Below, piece after piece: positions 23,501 to 35,515 of a stretch of 64,000 nucleotides of DNA. A program made the translations under genes and the position numbers. This stretch comes from Conus ventricosus (lineage: Eukaryota > Mollusca > Gastropoda > Neogastropoda > Conidae), in assembly GCA_018398815.1 (NCBI GenBank), contig CM031603.1:668690-732689 (forward strand), read 5' to 3'. Numbering within the stretch: the stretch's first letter is position 1; every line of letters begins with the position of its first letter. The notes below the pieces were generated by a model that saw nothing but the letters and a program-made list of their open reading frames with translations, had not been told where the DNA came from and did no database searches.

Positions 23501-25540
23501 TCAAACGAAGAAGAAAAATTTGGGTACATTTTGAAAAAAGAGCTAGCTAAAAAGTTAGGGTTTAACCCCAAATGCCAAACGGGGGTTCATAGTTTTTTGA
23601 GTTACGTCCCAAAAAAAACTACTTTGAAAGGGGAAAATCCGGGTCGATTTTTGCTTTTCATTCATTACTCTATGTTCATTTGGTTTAGCTAGCACTGATG
23701 AAAACTTATATGGGGAAGGGCCCCCAAAGGGTTTTAAAAAGCCTTCTTCCATCAGGGGAAAAATGCATATTGCGATTTTAAATTATACCATTCCCAAATT
23801 TTCAGTTTTTTAAAATTAGTTTGTGGGGGGGTTGGGTCCTTTAATTTAAAAATTGCAGACCCCAAAACAGGGAAAATTGTAAAATGTGGGTAAAACCCGC
23901 CATTGTTTTTGGGAAAAAAAATAATACTTTTCTAAAAAAAAAAAATGTCGCGTGGGGCCCGAAGAATCAAAGGGGTTACATTTTTGCGCCTGTGAGGTGT
24001 AAAACCCTTTGAAAGAAAAGACCCTTGCAGGGCGTTTTGCGGACTTTGACCCGAACGGTGAATAGGCGTTTTGGTTTTTTGAGTACAATAAAGACGGTGA
24101 ATTTTTTAAACCAAAAAAAAGGTTTGGGGACAGCAAAAAAATTTTTCCCAAACTAGAACAAATGCGAATCCCAGAGGCAATAATGTTTGGGCCAAATAAA
24201 AAAATAAAAAGTTCAAAAACCCCGACCTCAAATTGGGACTTAAAAACCATATTTGAATGGGAAAAAAAAATTTGAATTCATAAACCCATTTAAAATTTTT
24301 CCCGTCAAAAAAATTTCGAAAAGCATTTTTAAATTTTGGCCCTTTTTCTGTAAGTCTTTTGCCGGCGGGCAAAAAGTCGAAAAAAAATTTAAATAAAGCC
24401 CCTATGGGAAAAAAAAAAGTACATCCTCCACAAAAAAAAAACAGTTTTAAAAAAAACCTTTTAAAAAAATTTAAATTCTTTTCCAAGCGAAAATTAGGAG
24501 ACAAAGTTTACAATGATATTTGAAAAATTTTTGTCTTTAAAGATGTGGGGAGGGAAGGGGTTTTGGGCGTTTAGTGGGCGCCTTTAAAAGGAATTAATAT
24601 TAGCTGGCAAAACTTTGGGGGGTTAAACGTCTTAAAGTTGTTGGGCGTCGTTCTTCCCCAAAGGGGGAGGATATTTGATCCTAACAAAAAGAACAAAATC
24701 AATGTTGACTTAAAAAAGAAACCCAAACTTACAGAACGAAATTGGTTTTAAACTTAAAAACCCTTTAAAGGCCCCATAAGGGGTTTTTTTTACTGAACAA
24801 GTTTTGTGGAGAGTTTGAAAAAAATAATTTAAATGGGGTTAGATTAAAATTTTTCTATAAAACCAGGAAGCAGTTAAACTTTTGACCCCAAAACCCCCCT
24901 TTTCATTTTATTTGTGGGGGGAATGGGTTTTGGAAAAAAAAATATTTTTCCCAGACTTATTACAAACCGTTTTTTCCTATAATTTTGGGTCATATGGATT
25001 TTCTGTCCAACACTTAAAAGGAAAAAGCCCTTCATGAAAAAAGGTTTTTATGGACAGAAAAATAAATTAATTTTGTTAATCCTTGCACTAAACTTTATGG
25101 GGTGTTTTGAATGCTTTTATAAAGTGTTTTTAAGGAAAGCAGACCTCTTTATTTTTGAAAACTTTTTTGGCAGAAAAAAATTTTTAAAAAAAGAAAAACT
25201 TTTTCAAAACTGGCTTTCGCGGAAGAACCCGATGGGATAAGGGGTGAGGAATTTTAAGGGCCCGAAATTTTAAAATCGGTTTTAAAAACTTTTTGAGAAC
25301 AAATTTAAAAACTGTAGTGTTAAATTTTACATGAAAGAAAGGGGTCAATTTTAAGAATGTTTTTCGCGAAAATGATGTTATTTAAAAAAAGATCAAGAAA
25401 AAAAAAAGGATTTTAAACCAAAAAAAAAAATCTGAAAAATTTTGTAAATTAAATAAATTTAAAAAAAGGTAACCCTACAAAGTATGTTTTGTTTGTAGAT
25501 AACGTTTTTTTTTTGGTTATTGAACTTTTCCCTTTTCAGA
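17560..25540. other. Unreadable interior of element 1, right part
   Basis: About 8 kb of noisy sequence with a G23 run at 22821-22843. ORFs of up to 163 codons (for example 21225-21716 on -) carry no motif I recognise. Capsid, protease and ATPase genes would be expected here, but I cannot support any. Confidence 0.4.
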
Positions 25541-25543
25541 GAA

Positions 25544-25634
25544 CAGGAAAAGGCGGCCCTTTTTGGGCCCCTTTCCCCCCAAAAACTTGGTGGTGGAAAC
25601 AAATGAATTTTAAATTTGGGAAAATTCGTTCTCT
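25544..25634 (-). repeat. Right terminal inverted repeat of Polinton-like element 1
   Basis: Reverse-complement partner of 9230-9318. It ends GTTCTCT directly against the AGCGT target duplication. Confidence 0.75.
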
Positions 25635-27290
25635 AGCGTTTTTTTTAAAACCAAAGAAACAAAAACCTAATTTTTTAAAAAACCCCTCATGTAGAAAAGA
25701 AACAACCCCAAAAAACTGAACTAGGAAGATTTAAGCAAGAAAAACCTAGAAAAAAAAAGTAGCTAATGCCAATTTAAATCTTAAAAATGAACCTTTTTAA
25801 AAAAAACTCATGAGGGGGTGCAAAAGGGGTTTCCCAAAAATTAAACCCAAAAAAAAAGAAAAACCTTTAAAACGCTTTGACATTGTGGATTTTTTTTTTT
25901 CCCCTCCATTTAATGAAGAACTGTCCGGAAACCCTTTGGGAAATTTTCTACCAAAAACACGGGGAAAACAAATTTTAGAAATTTGGGAAAAATATTCCCA
26001 CAAAAAAAAAACAGTTTGTATAATAAAAAGGACCTTACATGAAAAAAAAACAAATTTTTAAATTTGACTTTTGACTTACAATGGGGTTTAAAAATGGTGG
26101 TGCAGAAACATGGGGGATAGTGGGCCCCGTTACTATTGTTTAAAAAAGCACAAAAAATACTTTGCATAGAGTTTTGGGGGGGACAGGGGACACCCGGGTT
26201 GGGGGCAAAGGACAATTTCACCTTTGAGAGGGAGGGAATAAAAAAAAAGAGCTTTTGTAAATTTTTCCAAAAACAAACTTAAAAATTTCCCCAAAAAAAA
26301 AACCAACAAAAAAAAAGTCCCAAATACTTGGAAATTTTTTTTAACCCCCTAGATTTTTAAAAAAAAAACCAATACGACCCTACAAAAAACCCAATGATAC
26401 ACCATTATAAAGTAAAATTTCCATGAGTAACCAACCCCCCAACCCAAACATAAAAACAAAACCACAAGGGGTAAACAAGAGGTTTTCCGCCTTTCCCCGC
26501 AACGAAGAAACATTCAAAAGATGCAGGGAACAGCTACCAAGAAGCACTGTTTAAAAAGTGGGCACAACTACAATTGAAATTTGAACCTGAAAATACCAAA
26601 TGGGGCAGGAAGAAAAAAAGAAAGAGGAAAATTTCCCGGTATAACCCCCCCATAAAGATGGGAAGTGAAAAACCCCATTGGGAAAAAATTCTTTAAAATA
26701 CCAAAAAGAAATCGTTCCAGAAAAAACCCTAAAATTTTTTAAAAAAATTCAATAGGAACTATCAAAGTATCTTTCTCTTTTAACCAAATCTTAAAAAAAT
26801 AATTTTATTCTTTAAACCAAAAAAAAAAACCAAAAGTTTAAAAACGAGGGGGACAAACCCGGAAAAAATTGCAAATTTCACAATCCAAAAAAGCAATGCC
26901 CTCTGGGAAAAAAACCAATGTCTCCCCTGAAAATGTTTTACCAACCACTGTGACAACGGGAAAAAGGGAAGAGACATACATAGGGGTCACAGAAAAAAAA
27001 ATTTTAAAACCGGGACGCCAAACAAAAAGCAATTTTTTCAAGTATAAAAAAACAAAACCAAACAGAATTAAGTAAACATATATGGGATCTTTAAAAAAAA
27101 AATTTCAGATTTTAACATCACTGGAAAAAAAATCAGAAAAGCGCAGCATACAATAAAAGAAAAAAGAGATTTTAATTTTTCACAACGAAAAGGGAAAAGA
27201 TTTTTAAAGCAAACCTAGTATGGCTACCTTGAACCCCAAGAGTTGAAATCGTAGACCGTTGCAGGCACAAAAGGAAATTTTATCAAAAAG
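25635..27290 (+). pseudogene. Penelope-like RT core and GIY-YIG endonuclease, 3' half
   Basis: The frame interrupted at 9229 resumes here: KPNFLKNPSC (about 25660-25690), RFDIVDF (25873-25893, the RT motif with catalytic Asp), then FDL..G and GAE in the next block. Further on come RPYKKPNDTPLY and a thumb region near 26360-26560. EETYIGVTE at about 26971-26997 is the GIY-YIG nuclease core, and SMATLNP at about 27219 is near the C-terminus. The element uses RT plus the nuclease for target-primed reverse transcription. The sequence is noisy with many frame changes, and the YxDD-type catalytic box is not legible. Confidence 0.8.
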
Positions 27291-27560
27291 AAAAAAATAG
27301 CAACCCCGATAGGACCCCTTTTATACTCAATAAAAAAAAAAAAGATTAAAAACCCAACAAAGGGCCCCCCCCTTTCACAACACGTGCAACACAACCCAAC
27401 TGGACACAGCCACAAAATTCCCAAAAAAATAAAATACGAACGAGGTCAGTAGCAAGGGGGTTGGCACGGGATCTGAAAAGAGGAAGAAACCCCCAAAAAA
27501 AATTTTTAAAACCCCCGGTTTTTAAAAATTTGCTTTTAATCATTATTTTAGCGCCCCCCC
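27290..27560 (+). mobile_element. Penelope-like element 3' terminal sequence with damaged hammerhead
   Basis: Reverse complement of 8395-8645 with many run-type differences. The hammerhead core occurs as CTGAAAA at 27473-27479 after ACGGGAT (27466-27472). Stem II and the GAAA box are replaced by A and C runs, so this copy cannot fold as written. The stem I strand beyond is also lost. Confidence 0.75.
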
Positions 27561-27599
27561 TTTGGTTTTTAGCACTTTTTTTTAAAAAAAAAAGCCCCG

Positions 27600-28010
27600 G
27601 GAAAAAAAATACTAACCCCCCAAAATATATATTTTTATATATATATATATATTAAAATATAAATATATAATATATTTTATTAAAAATATATATATTTTAA
27701 GGGCCCTACAAACATTTAAAAACCTACATAAACCCCCTACATACATACATTTAAATTTGTAAATAAATGAATGAAAGAATGAATGAAGAAAGAATAAAAA
27801 AGTGTCTTTCCTTGCCCAAAACAGGGACATCCCCCCCCCGTGTGCCAAGCTTTCAATGGGGCTGATCTGGTTTTCCGGGTCAAGAAGGGGGCAGGGCTGT
27901 GCCATGTGTTGCAAAGTGAGCGATGAGGAACTGAAACGGCCAAAAGATACGACGTTCAGAAAAAGGGTGACGAAATTGTAGACAAAATAAAACAAACCCT
28001 ATTTCCCCGG
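27600..28010. repeat. TA-rich and tetranucleotide microsatellites
   Basis: TATA runs at about 27626-27695, ATAC at 27735-27750 and GAAT at 27765-27790, then noisy sequence to 28010 with no gene. Confidence 0.75.
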
Positions 28011-28013
28011 GTT

Positions 28014-28594
28014 TTGTCTGCACGAGTTTGTCGACAGAGAAGAGGAGAGAGAGGGGGGGGAGGAAAAAAGAGGAGGAACAATGAGAAAACGAAGAGATGG
28101 AAAAAAAAAAAGGGGAGATTTAAAAAGGAAAAAGAAATAACGTGGTTTTGTTTTCAAAGCACCTTTCTCGATTTCTCTGTCTCTCTCTTCTCCCTCTCTC
28201 TCTGTCTCCCTCTCTCTCTCTCTTTTCTCTTTCCCCCCCCCCCCCCCTTTTCCCCCCTCCCTCTCTCTCTCTCCCCCTCTCCTCTCTCCTCCCCTTTTCT
28301 CTCTCTCTTTCTCTCCTCTCCCTCAAACCCACACACCACCTCCCCACACACACACACACACACACAACACACAAAAACCCAAAAAACATACACTTTTCAC
28401 ACGCATACACCCCGAGTCACAGCACGTAGCACGCGCACCACCCCACACACACACACACACAACACACCACACCAACCCCACCACACCACGCGCCCGCGCG
28501 CGCGCGACGCTCGCCCGGCAAAGGGACCCCCCTCTCTCTTTTTCTCTTCTTCTCTCTCTCCCCTCCCCTTTTCCCCTTTTCTCTCTCCCCTCTC

Positions 28595-28630
<36 letters not shown>

Positions 28631-28813
28631 GTGTTTTGTTTATTCTGTATCATTTCCCATTTTCCCCCCAAGTTCATAAGTGGGGTATGTTTATGTGTGT
28701 GTGTGTGGGTGTGTGCGCGGACGCGCGCGGGGCGCGGCCCTGTTGTGTGTTTTGTGTGTGGTTGGTGTGTGGTGGTTTTGTGCGTGCTGCCCCTGTGTGT
28801 GGGGGTTTTGGGG

Positions 28814-28847
<34 letters not shown>

Positions 28848-29050
28848 GGGTGTGTGTTGTGTGCTCGTGAAAAGTGTGTGGTTTGTTTGTGTTGTGAGCC
28901 CGTGCGCGCGCGGGTTTTGAGCCGTGCGTGGATGCGTGCGTGTTTAGGGGTTTGTGTGTGGTGTGTGGTGTGTGTGTTGTGTGTGTGTGTGGTGTGTGTG
29001 GGGTTTTCTCCCGCGCAAACCCGCGTTTAAAATCCACCTCCAAGACCCAT
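28014..29050. repeat. GA, CT, CA and TG microsatellite block
   Basis: GA-rich 28030-28130, CT-rich 28165-28320, CA 28340-28480, CG 28490-28510, CT 28550-28628 and TG 28690-29010. The arginine-, serine- or cysteine-rich frames across it are artefacts. Confidence 0.9.
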
Positions 29051-29149
29051 TATAAGGGGAAACAAAACCCTCTCGAACTAGCGCTCGTTCACTTTTTTGG
29101 TATTTTTTCCCTTTAAAATTTTTTTTGGGGTTTTTGCCTCGGGTTTTTT

Positions 29150-29335
29150 TGCTTTGGGTTTTTTTTTTCCCAACAATTTTCTCCCCTCTCTCAATTTCGC
29201 GGAAAATCGAGCAGCGGGTCACTTCTCCCCTGTCTCTGTGGACCCTGGGTTCAAGTTCCCCCGGGGGGATGTCAATAGGGTGAAGCAAGAATTTTGTTTT
29301 CCCGTCCCCCCAAAGGAACCCACGTGAAAACAAAA
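29150..29335 (+). repeat. Dispersed repeat, possibly SINE (copy 1, noisy)
   Basis: Homologous to 30505-30695. Shared blocks include CTCTGTGGAC, GATGTCAA, GGTGAAGCA and AAGGAACCC-type sequence. GGGTTCAAGTTCCC at about 29249 resembles a tRNA B box, but no A box is convincing. Confidence 0.45.
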
Positions 29336-29590
29336 ACCCCTTTGGGAAAAATTCATTTTCCCTACTTGGGCCCCAAAAAAAGTTAAGACGCGCAAGTGAA
29401 AAAAAAACTCCACTGTTAATGAAAAATGAGCGTGTACCAACAGATATGTAGAAGGGACGACCCTACTCAATAATCGCCCATTGTCCATGCAATGTTGTGG
29501 TCAGCACAAACAACTCTCTTGTTCGTGACTTCCGTCCCAATCTGCAGTGATAAGTATTCAAACAACAACATTGTTTTCCATGTGTTTGTC
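29336..29590. other. Spacer; noisy sequence ends near 29470
   Basis: Base composition returns to normal at about 29470. No gene is seen. Confidence 0.6.
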
Positions 29591-30045
29591 TCTAAAAATG
29601 CAATGATAAACATAGAAAGAACAACAGCAATAACAACAGCAACAGCAACAACAACAAAAACAACAACAGCAACAATAACAACAACTACTAGTAGTACTAC
29701 TATTACATGCTGTTCGTGTGTCTAATGAAATACAGTGACAAGCACATAGACAACAAAAACAAGAACAAGAACAACAACAACAACAACAACAACACTGCTT
29801 TTAATGTATCTATCTCTGAGATTCCATGATAAGCATATGAACAACAACGATAACAACAACAACCACAGCATTGTCGTTCGTCGTCTGTGAAATACAGTGA
29901 CGAGCACAACAACAACAACAACAACAACAATAACAACAACAACACTGTTTTTAATGTATCTTTCTCTGAGATTCCATGATAAGCATATGAACAACAACGA
30001 TAACAAAAACAACAACAACAAAATAATTTTCCTTGTGTTAGCAAA
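29590..30045. repeat. CAA-rich tandem repeat, about 150-bp higher-order unit
   Basis: A block with CTCTGAGATTCCATGATAAG and GCATATGAACAACAACGATA occurs at about 29812-29858 and again at 29964-30010, separated by CAA microsatellite and a TCTGTGAAATACAGTGA segment that also repeats. Confidence 0.85.
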
Positions 30046-30059
30046 ATGTGAGGAACACT

Positions 30060-30400
30060 CAGACAACCTTGTGTGCAGGTGTGTCTTCATTTCATTTCTC
30101 ACTATTGACAAACAGCTCTGTGTTCAGGTATGTCTTCATTTCATTTTTCACTATTACACTGACAAAAAGCTCTGTGTTCAGGTATGTCTTCATTTTATTT
30201 CTCACTATTACACTGACAAACAGGTCTGTGTTGAGGTGTGTCTTCATTTTATTTTTCACTATTACACTGACAAACAGGTCTGTGTTGAGGTTGTCTTCAT
30301 TGTATTTTTCACTATTAACAAACAGCCCTGTGTTCAGGCGTGTCTCATGTCAGTTTTCACTATTAACAAACAGCCCTGTGTACAGGTGTGTCTCTTTTCA
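30060..30400. repeat. Minisatellite, about 57-bp unit (start of the large array family)
   Basis: Six copies of a unit with CTGTGTTCAGG, TGTCTTCATTTCATTTTTCA and TATTACACTGACAAACAG. It is the same family as the 31.3-35.5 kb array. Confidence 0.92.
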
Positions 30401-31299
30401 TCTTCTCACTATCCAAGCACCTATTATAGGGAAGCTACTCATTCTCACTAAACAACAGCCTGTTCAGTTGGTATTATTTCATATTTCTTGATGTTACGCT
30501 CGTTGTTGAGGTTGGGTTTTTTCAAACTTGTCTCCACTATCACTGCAACGCGTGTTCGAGCGCTGGTCTCATTCTCCCTCCTATCCTGGCTCTGTGGACG
30601 TGGTCTTCAATTTCTCTGGCAATGTCAAAAGGTGTGAAGCAGATTTTCATTTCTTTCCCTATCCAAAGAAACCCAGTGTCCACATTCCACTGAAAACTAA
30701 CATTTGTAGGTGTGCAACTTAATCGCATGAAACAAAACAGCTCCTGTTTAATGTTCCAAATATTTCTTACCACAACAGTTTATGTAGAAGGGGTCCCTTT
30801 TACTCAAATCACCCAACAGCCTGTGTTGAGGGTTCATTTCATCTACAACAACCAACACTCTGTGTTGTGTCGTCCAATTCATTTGTATTCAAACAACAAC
30901 ACTTGTTTTGATGTGTTGTCCTTCATTCATTGATACATAAATGAACAAACAGCAATACACAACAGCAACTACAAAACAAAAACACAAAGCATACAACAAT
31001 ACAGTAGCTACTATTTACATGTGTGTTTCTATTACAGTTGACTCGACAACTAATAACAACAACAAACAACTACACCCTGTGTTAAATGTATCATCTCTAA
31101 TTCCATTTGCTTAACAACACAACACAACACCCAGTTTAGTGTGTCTTCATTCATTGCTACATTAACACCAACGCACGTACTCATCATTTAACAAAACAAA
31201 CAGCTGTGTTCAATACACTCTGTGTTCCATGTGCTCATTCATTACCACATTACATAACAAACACACTTCAGCAGTCTTATTTCATTGTTTACAAAATTA
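30401..31299. other. Interruption between arrays; includes SINE-like copy
   Basis: 30505-30695 is a clean copy of the repeat at 29150-29335. The rest is AT-rich with scattered CAACAAC and TGTGTTGAGG fragments of the neighbouring arrays. No gene is seen. Confidence 0.6.
30505..30695 (+). repeat. Dispersed repeat, possibly SINE (copy 2, clean)
   Basis: Contains CTGGCTCTGTGGACGTGG, CAATGTCAAAAGGTGTGAAG and CCAAAGAAACCCAGTGT, matching the noisy copy in order and spacing. Confidence 0.5.
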
Positions 31300-34200
31300 C
31301 ACTGTCAACAACCCCTTGTTTCAGTGTGTCTTCATTTCATTTCTCACTATTGAGTCAAACAGCTCTGTGTTCAGTAGTGTCTTCATTTCATTTTCACTAT
31401 ACTCTGACAAACAGCTCTGTGTTCAGGTTGTCTTCATTTCATTTCTCACTATTAAACACTGACAAACAGTCTGTGGTAGGCGTGTCTTCATTTCATTTCT
31501 CACTATTACACTTACAAACAGTCTGTGTTCAGTGTGTGTCTTCATTTCATTTTCACTATTAACAAACAGCCCTGTGTTCAGGTGTCTTCATTTCATTTCT
31601 CACTATTAACAAACAGCCCTGTGTACAGGTGTCTTCATTTCATTTCTCACTATTAACTCAAACCCCCAGCCCTGTGTTCAGGTGTCTTCATTTCATTTCT
31701 CATTATTAACCAAACAGCCCTGTGTTCAGTGTGTCTTCATTTCATTTCTCACTATCAACTCAAATAGCTCTTGTTGAGGTGTCTTCATTTCATTTCTCAC
31801 TATTACACTGTCAAACAGCCCTGTGTTCAGGTGTCTTCCTTTCATTTCTCACTATTACACTGTCAAACAGCCCTGTGTTCAGTGTGTCTTCTTTCATTTC
31901 TCACTATTACACTGCAAACAGCTCTGTGTTGAGTGTGTCTTCATTTCATTTCTCACTATTACACTGACAAACAGCCCTGTGTTCAGGTGTCTTCATTTCA
32001 TTTCTCACTATTACACTGCAAACAGCCTGTGTTCAGGTGTCTTCATTTCATTTCTCACTATTACACAACAGCCCTGTGTTGAGGTGTTCTTCATTTCATT
32101 TCTCACAACAACCGAAAACAGCTCTGTGTTCAGTGTGTCTTCATTTCATTTCTCACATCAACAATAGCTCTGTGTTGAGGTGTGTTCTCATTTCATTTCT
32201 CACAATTACACGCAACAGCTCTGTGTTGAAGTGTGTCTTCATTTCATTTCTCACATTACATACAACAGCTCTGTGTTGAGGTGTGTCTTCATTTCATTTC
32301 TCACTATCAACAAACAGCTCTGTGTTGAGGTGTGTCTTCATTGCATTTCTCACTATCAACAAACAGCCCTGTGTTGAGGTTTCTTCATTTCATTTCTCAC
32401 AATGACAAACAGCTCTGTGTTGCAGGTGTGTCTTCATTTCATTTCTCACAATACAACAAACAGCTCTGTGTTGAGGTGTGTCTTCATTTCATTTCTCACT
32501 ATCAACAAACAGCCCTGTTTGAGGTGTGTCTTCATTTCATTTCTCACTATTACAAACCAGCTCTGGTTCAGGTGTGTCTTCATTTCTTTCTCACTATTAA
32601 CAACATGACAAACAGCTCTGTGTTCAGGTGTGTCTTCATTTCATTTCTCGCTATACATACAAACAGCCTGTGTCAGGTCGTGTCTTCATTTCATTTCTCA
32701 CTATTACACCAAACCCGTGTTTAGTTGTGTCTTCATTTCATTTCTCACTATTAACACTGGTTCAAACAGCCTGTGTTCAGTGTGTGTCTTCATTTCATTT
32801 CTCACTATTACATCTGACAAACAGCTCTGGGGTTTCAGGCGTGTCTTCATTTCATTTCTCACTATTACACTGACAAAACCTGTGTTAGGTGTCTTCATTT
32901 CATTTCTCACTACTTACACTGTCAAACAGCCCTGTGTTCAGTTGTGTCTTCATTTCATTTCTCACTATACACTTGACAAACAGCCCTGTGTTCAGGTGTG
33001 TCTTCATTTCATTTCTCACTATAACACTCACAAACAGCTCTGTGGTTCAGGCTGTCTTCATTTCATTTCTCACTATTACACTTCAAACAGCCCTGTGTTC
33101 AGGTGTCTTCATTTCATTTCTCACTATTACACTGTCAAACAGCCCTGTGTTCAGGTGTCTTCATTTCATTTCTCACTATTACACTGTCAAACAGCTCTGT
33201 GTTCAGGTGTCTTCATTTCATTTCTCACTATTACACTGTCAAACAGCCCTGTGTTCAGGTGTCTTCATTTCATTTCTCACATTACACTGTCAAACAGCCC
33301 TGTGTTCAGGTGTCTTCATTTCATTTCTCACTATTACACTGCAAACAGCCTGTGTTCAGGTGTCTTCATTTCATTTCTCACTATTACACTGTCAAACAGC
33401 CCTGTGTTCAGGTGTCTTCATTTCATTCTCACTATTACACTGTCAAACAGCCCTGTGTTCAGGTGTCTTCATTTCATTTCTCACTATTACACTGCAAACA
33501 GCCCTGTGTTCAGGTGTCTTCGTTTCATTTCTCACTATTACACTGTCAAACAGCCTGTGTTCAGTGTGTCTTCATTTCATTTCTCCTATCACTCAAACAG
33601 CCTCTGTGTTGAGGTGTCTTCATTTCATTTCTCACTATTACACTGAAAAAACACCCTCTGTGTTCAGGTGTCTTCATTTCATTTCTCACTATTACACTGA
33701 CAAACAGCTCTGTGTTAGTTGTGTCTTCATTTCATTTCTCTATTCACACAAATAGCTCTGTGTTGAGGTGTGTCATCATTGCATTTCTCACAATCATACA
33801 AACAGCTCTGTGTTGAGCTTGTCTTCATTTCATTTCTCACATTACAACAAACAGCTCTGTGTTGAGGTGTGTCTTCATTTCATTTCTCACTATCACACAA
33901 ACAGCTCTGTGTTGAGGTGTGTCTTCATTGCATTTCTCACTATAACAAACAGCCTGTGTTGAGGCGTTCTTCATTTCATTTCTCACAATCACCAACAGCT
34001 CTGTGTTGAGTGTGTCTTCATTTCTTTCTCACATACACTACAAACAGCTCTGTGTTGAGGTGTGTCTTCATTTCATTTCTCACTATCAACAAACAGCCCT
34101 GTGTTGAGGTGTGTCTTCATTTCATTTCTCACTATTACAAACAGCTCTGTGTTGAGGTGTGTCTTCGTTTCATTTCTCACTATTAATAAACAGTTTGTGT

Positions 34201-35515
34201 TTTCACAACAACAGCCCCTGTGTTCAGGTGTGTCTTCATTTCATTTCTCACTATTAACAACAACAGCTCGTGTTGAGGTGTGTCTTCATTTCATTTCTCA
34301 CTATTACACTGTCAAAACCCGGGTGTCAGTCGTGTCTTCATTTCATTTCTCACTATTTACACTGTCAAACAGCCTGTGTTCAGTGTGTCTTCATTTCATT
34401 TCTCACTATTACACTGTCAAACAGCCTGTGTTCAGGTGTCTTCATTTCATTTCTCACTATTACACTGTCAAACAGCCCTGTGTTCAGGTGTCTTCATTTC
34501 ATTTCTCACTATTACACTGTCAAACAGCCCTTGTTTCAGGTGTCTTCATTTCATTTCTCACTATTACACTGTCAAACAGCTCTGTGTTCAGGTGTCTTCA
34601 TTTCATTTCTCACTATTACACTGTCAAACAGCTCTGTGTTCAGGTGTCTTCATTTCATTTCTCACTATTACACTGTCAAACAGCCCCTGTGTTCAGGTGT
34701 CTTCATTTCATTTCTCACTATTACACTGTCAAACACCCTCTGTGTTCAGGTGTCTTCAATTCATTTCTCACTATTACACTGTCAAACAGCCCTGTGTTCA
34801 GGTGTCTTCATTTCATTTCTCACTATTACACTGCAAACAGCCCTGTGTTCAGTTGTCTTCATTTCATTTCTCACTATTACACTGTCAAACAGCCCTGTGT
34901 TCAGGTGTCTTCGATTTCATTTCTCACTATTACACTGTCAAACAGCTCTGTGTTCAGTTGTGTCTTCATTTCATTTCTCACTATTACGCTGTCAAACAGC
35001 CCTGTGTTCAGGTGTCTTCATTTCATTTCTCACTATTACACTGTCAAACAGCCCTGTGTTCAGTTGTGTCTTCATTTCATTTCTTACTATTACACTGTCA
35101 AACAGCCCTGTGTTCAGTTGTGTCTTCATTTCATTTCTCACTATTACACTGTCAAACAGCCCTGTGTTCAGGTGTCTTCATTTTATTTCTCACTACTACA
35201 CTGTCAAACAGCCCTGTGTTCAGGTGTGTCTTCATTTCATTTCTCACTATTACACTGTCAAACAGCCCTGTGTTCAGGTGTCTTCATTTCATTTCTCACT
35301 ATTACACTGTCAAACAGCCCTGTGTTCAGGTGTCTTCATTTCATTTCTCACTATTACACTGTCAAACAGCCCTGTGTTCAGTTGTGTCTTCTTTTTATTT
35401 CTCACTATTACACTGTCAAACAGCCCTGTGTTCAGTTGTGTCTTCATTTCATTTCTCACTATTACACTGTCAAACAGCCCTGTGTTCAGGTGTCTTCATT
35501 TTATTTCTCACTCAT
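31300..35515. repeat. 4.2-kb minisatellite, 49-55 bp unit
   Basis: About 80 copies. In the most regular part (34.4-35.5 kb) the unit is 52 bp and contains CCTGTGTTCAGGTGTCTTCA, TTTCATTTCTCACTATTACA and CTGTCAAACAG. The part at 32.0-34.2 kb has TGTGTTGAGG and ATCAACAAACAG variants. A 52-bp unit advances the frame by one base per copy, so all three frames show the same 52-residue cycle and stay open. I do not consider it coding. Confidence 0.97.

Larger units (their letters stand above)
9230..25634. mobile_element. Polinton/Maverick-type element 1 (16.4 kb)
   Basis: Bounded by 89-91 bp inverted repeats starting AGAGAACAG and ending TTCTCT, and by a 5-bp target duplication AGCGT (9225-9229 and 25635-25639). 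Removing it rejoins the reading frame of the host Penelope-like reverse transcriptase. Inside are a recognisable integrase relic (+, 13.2-13.9 kb) and a protein-primed family B DNA polymerase relic (-, 15.1-17.6 kb), the two hallmark enzymes of Polintons. Size and gene content fit the class. The interior base sequence is badly degraded, so capsid, protease and ATPase genes cannot be read. Confidence 0.8.
9260..29470. other. Low-quality consensus, homopolymer-biased
   Basis: Runs such as CCCCAAAA, GGGCCCC and TTTTAAAA recur constantly and nearly every recognisable gene has a frame break every 10-30 codons. It starts just inside Polinton-like element 1, but extends about 3.8 kb past it through the Penelope-like element and microsatellites, so it does not follow element borders. 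Most ORFs of 60-130 codons here are chance or shadow frames. Confidence 0.8.

Noticed and set aside
13930..25540. About forty ORFs of 60-163 codons in the noisy stretch
   Set aside because: Lysine-, phenylalanine- and proline-rich chance frames from A, T and C runs. Only those with ordered polymerase or integrase motifs were kept.
9260..29470. Repeat-induced mutation or ancient decay as the cause of the run-rich sequence
   Set aside because: The changes are not C-to-T biased. They extend neighbouring bases and cross the borders of elements of different age.
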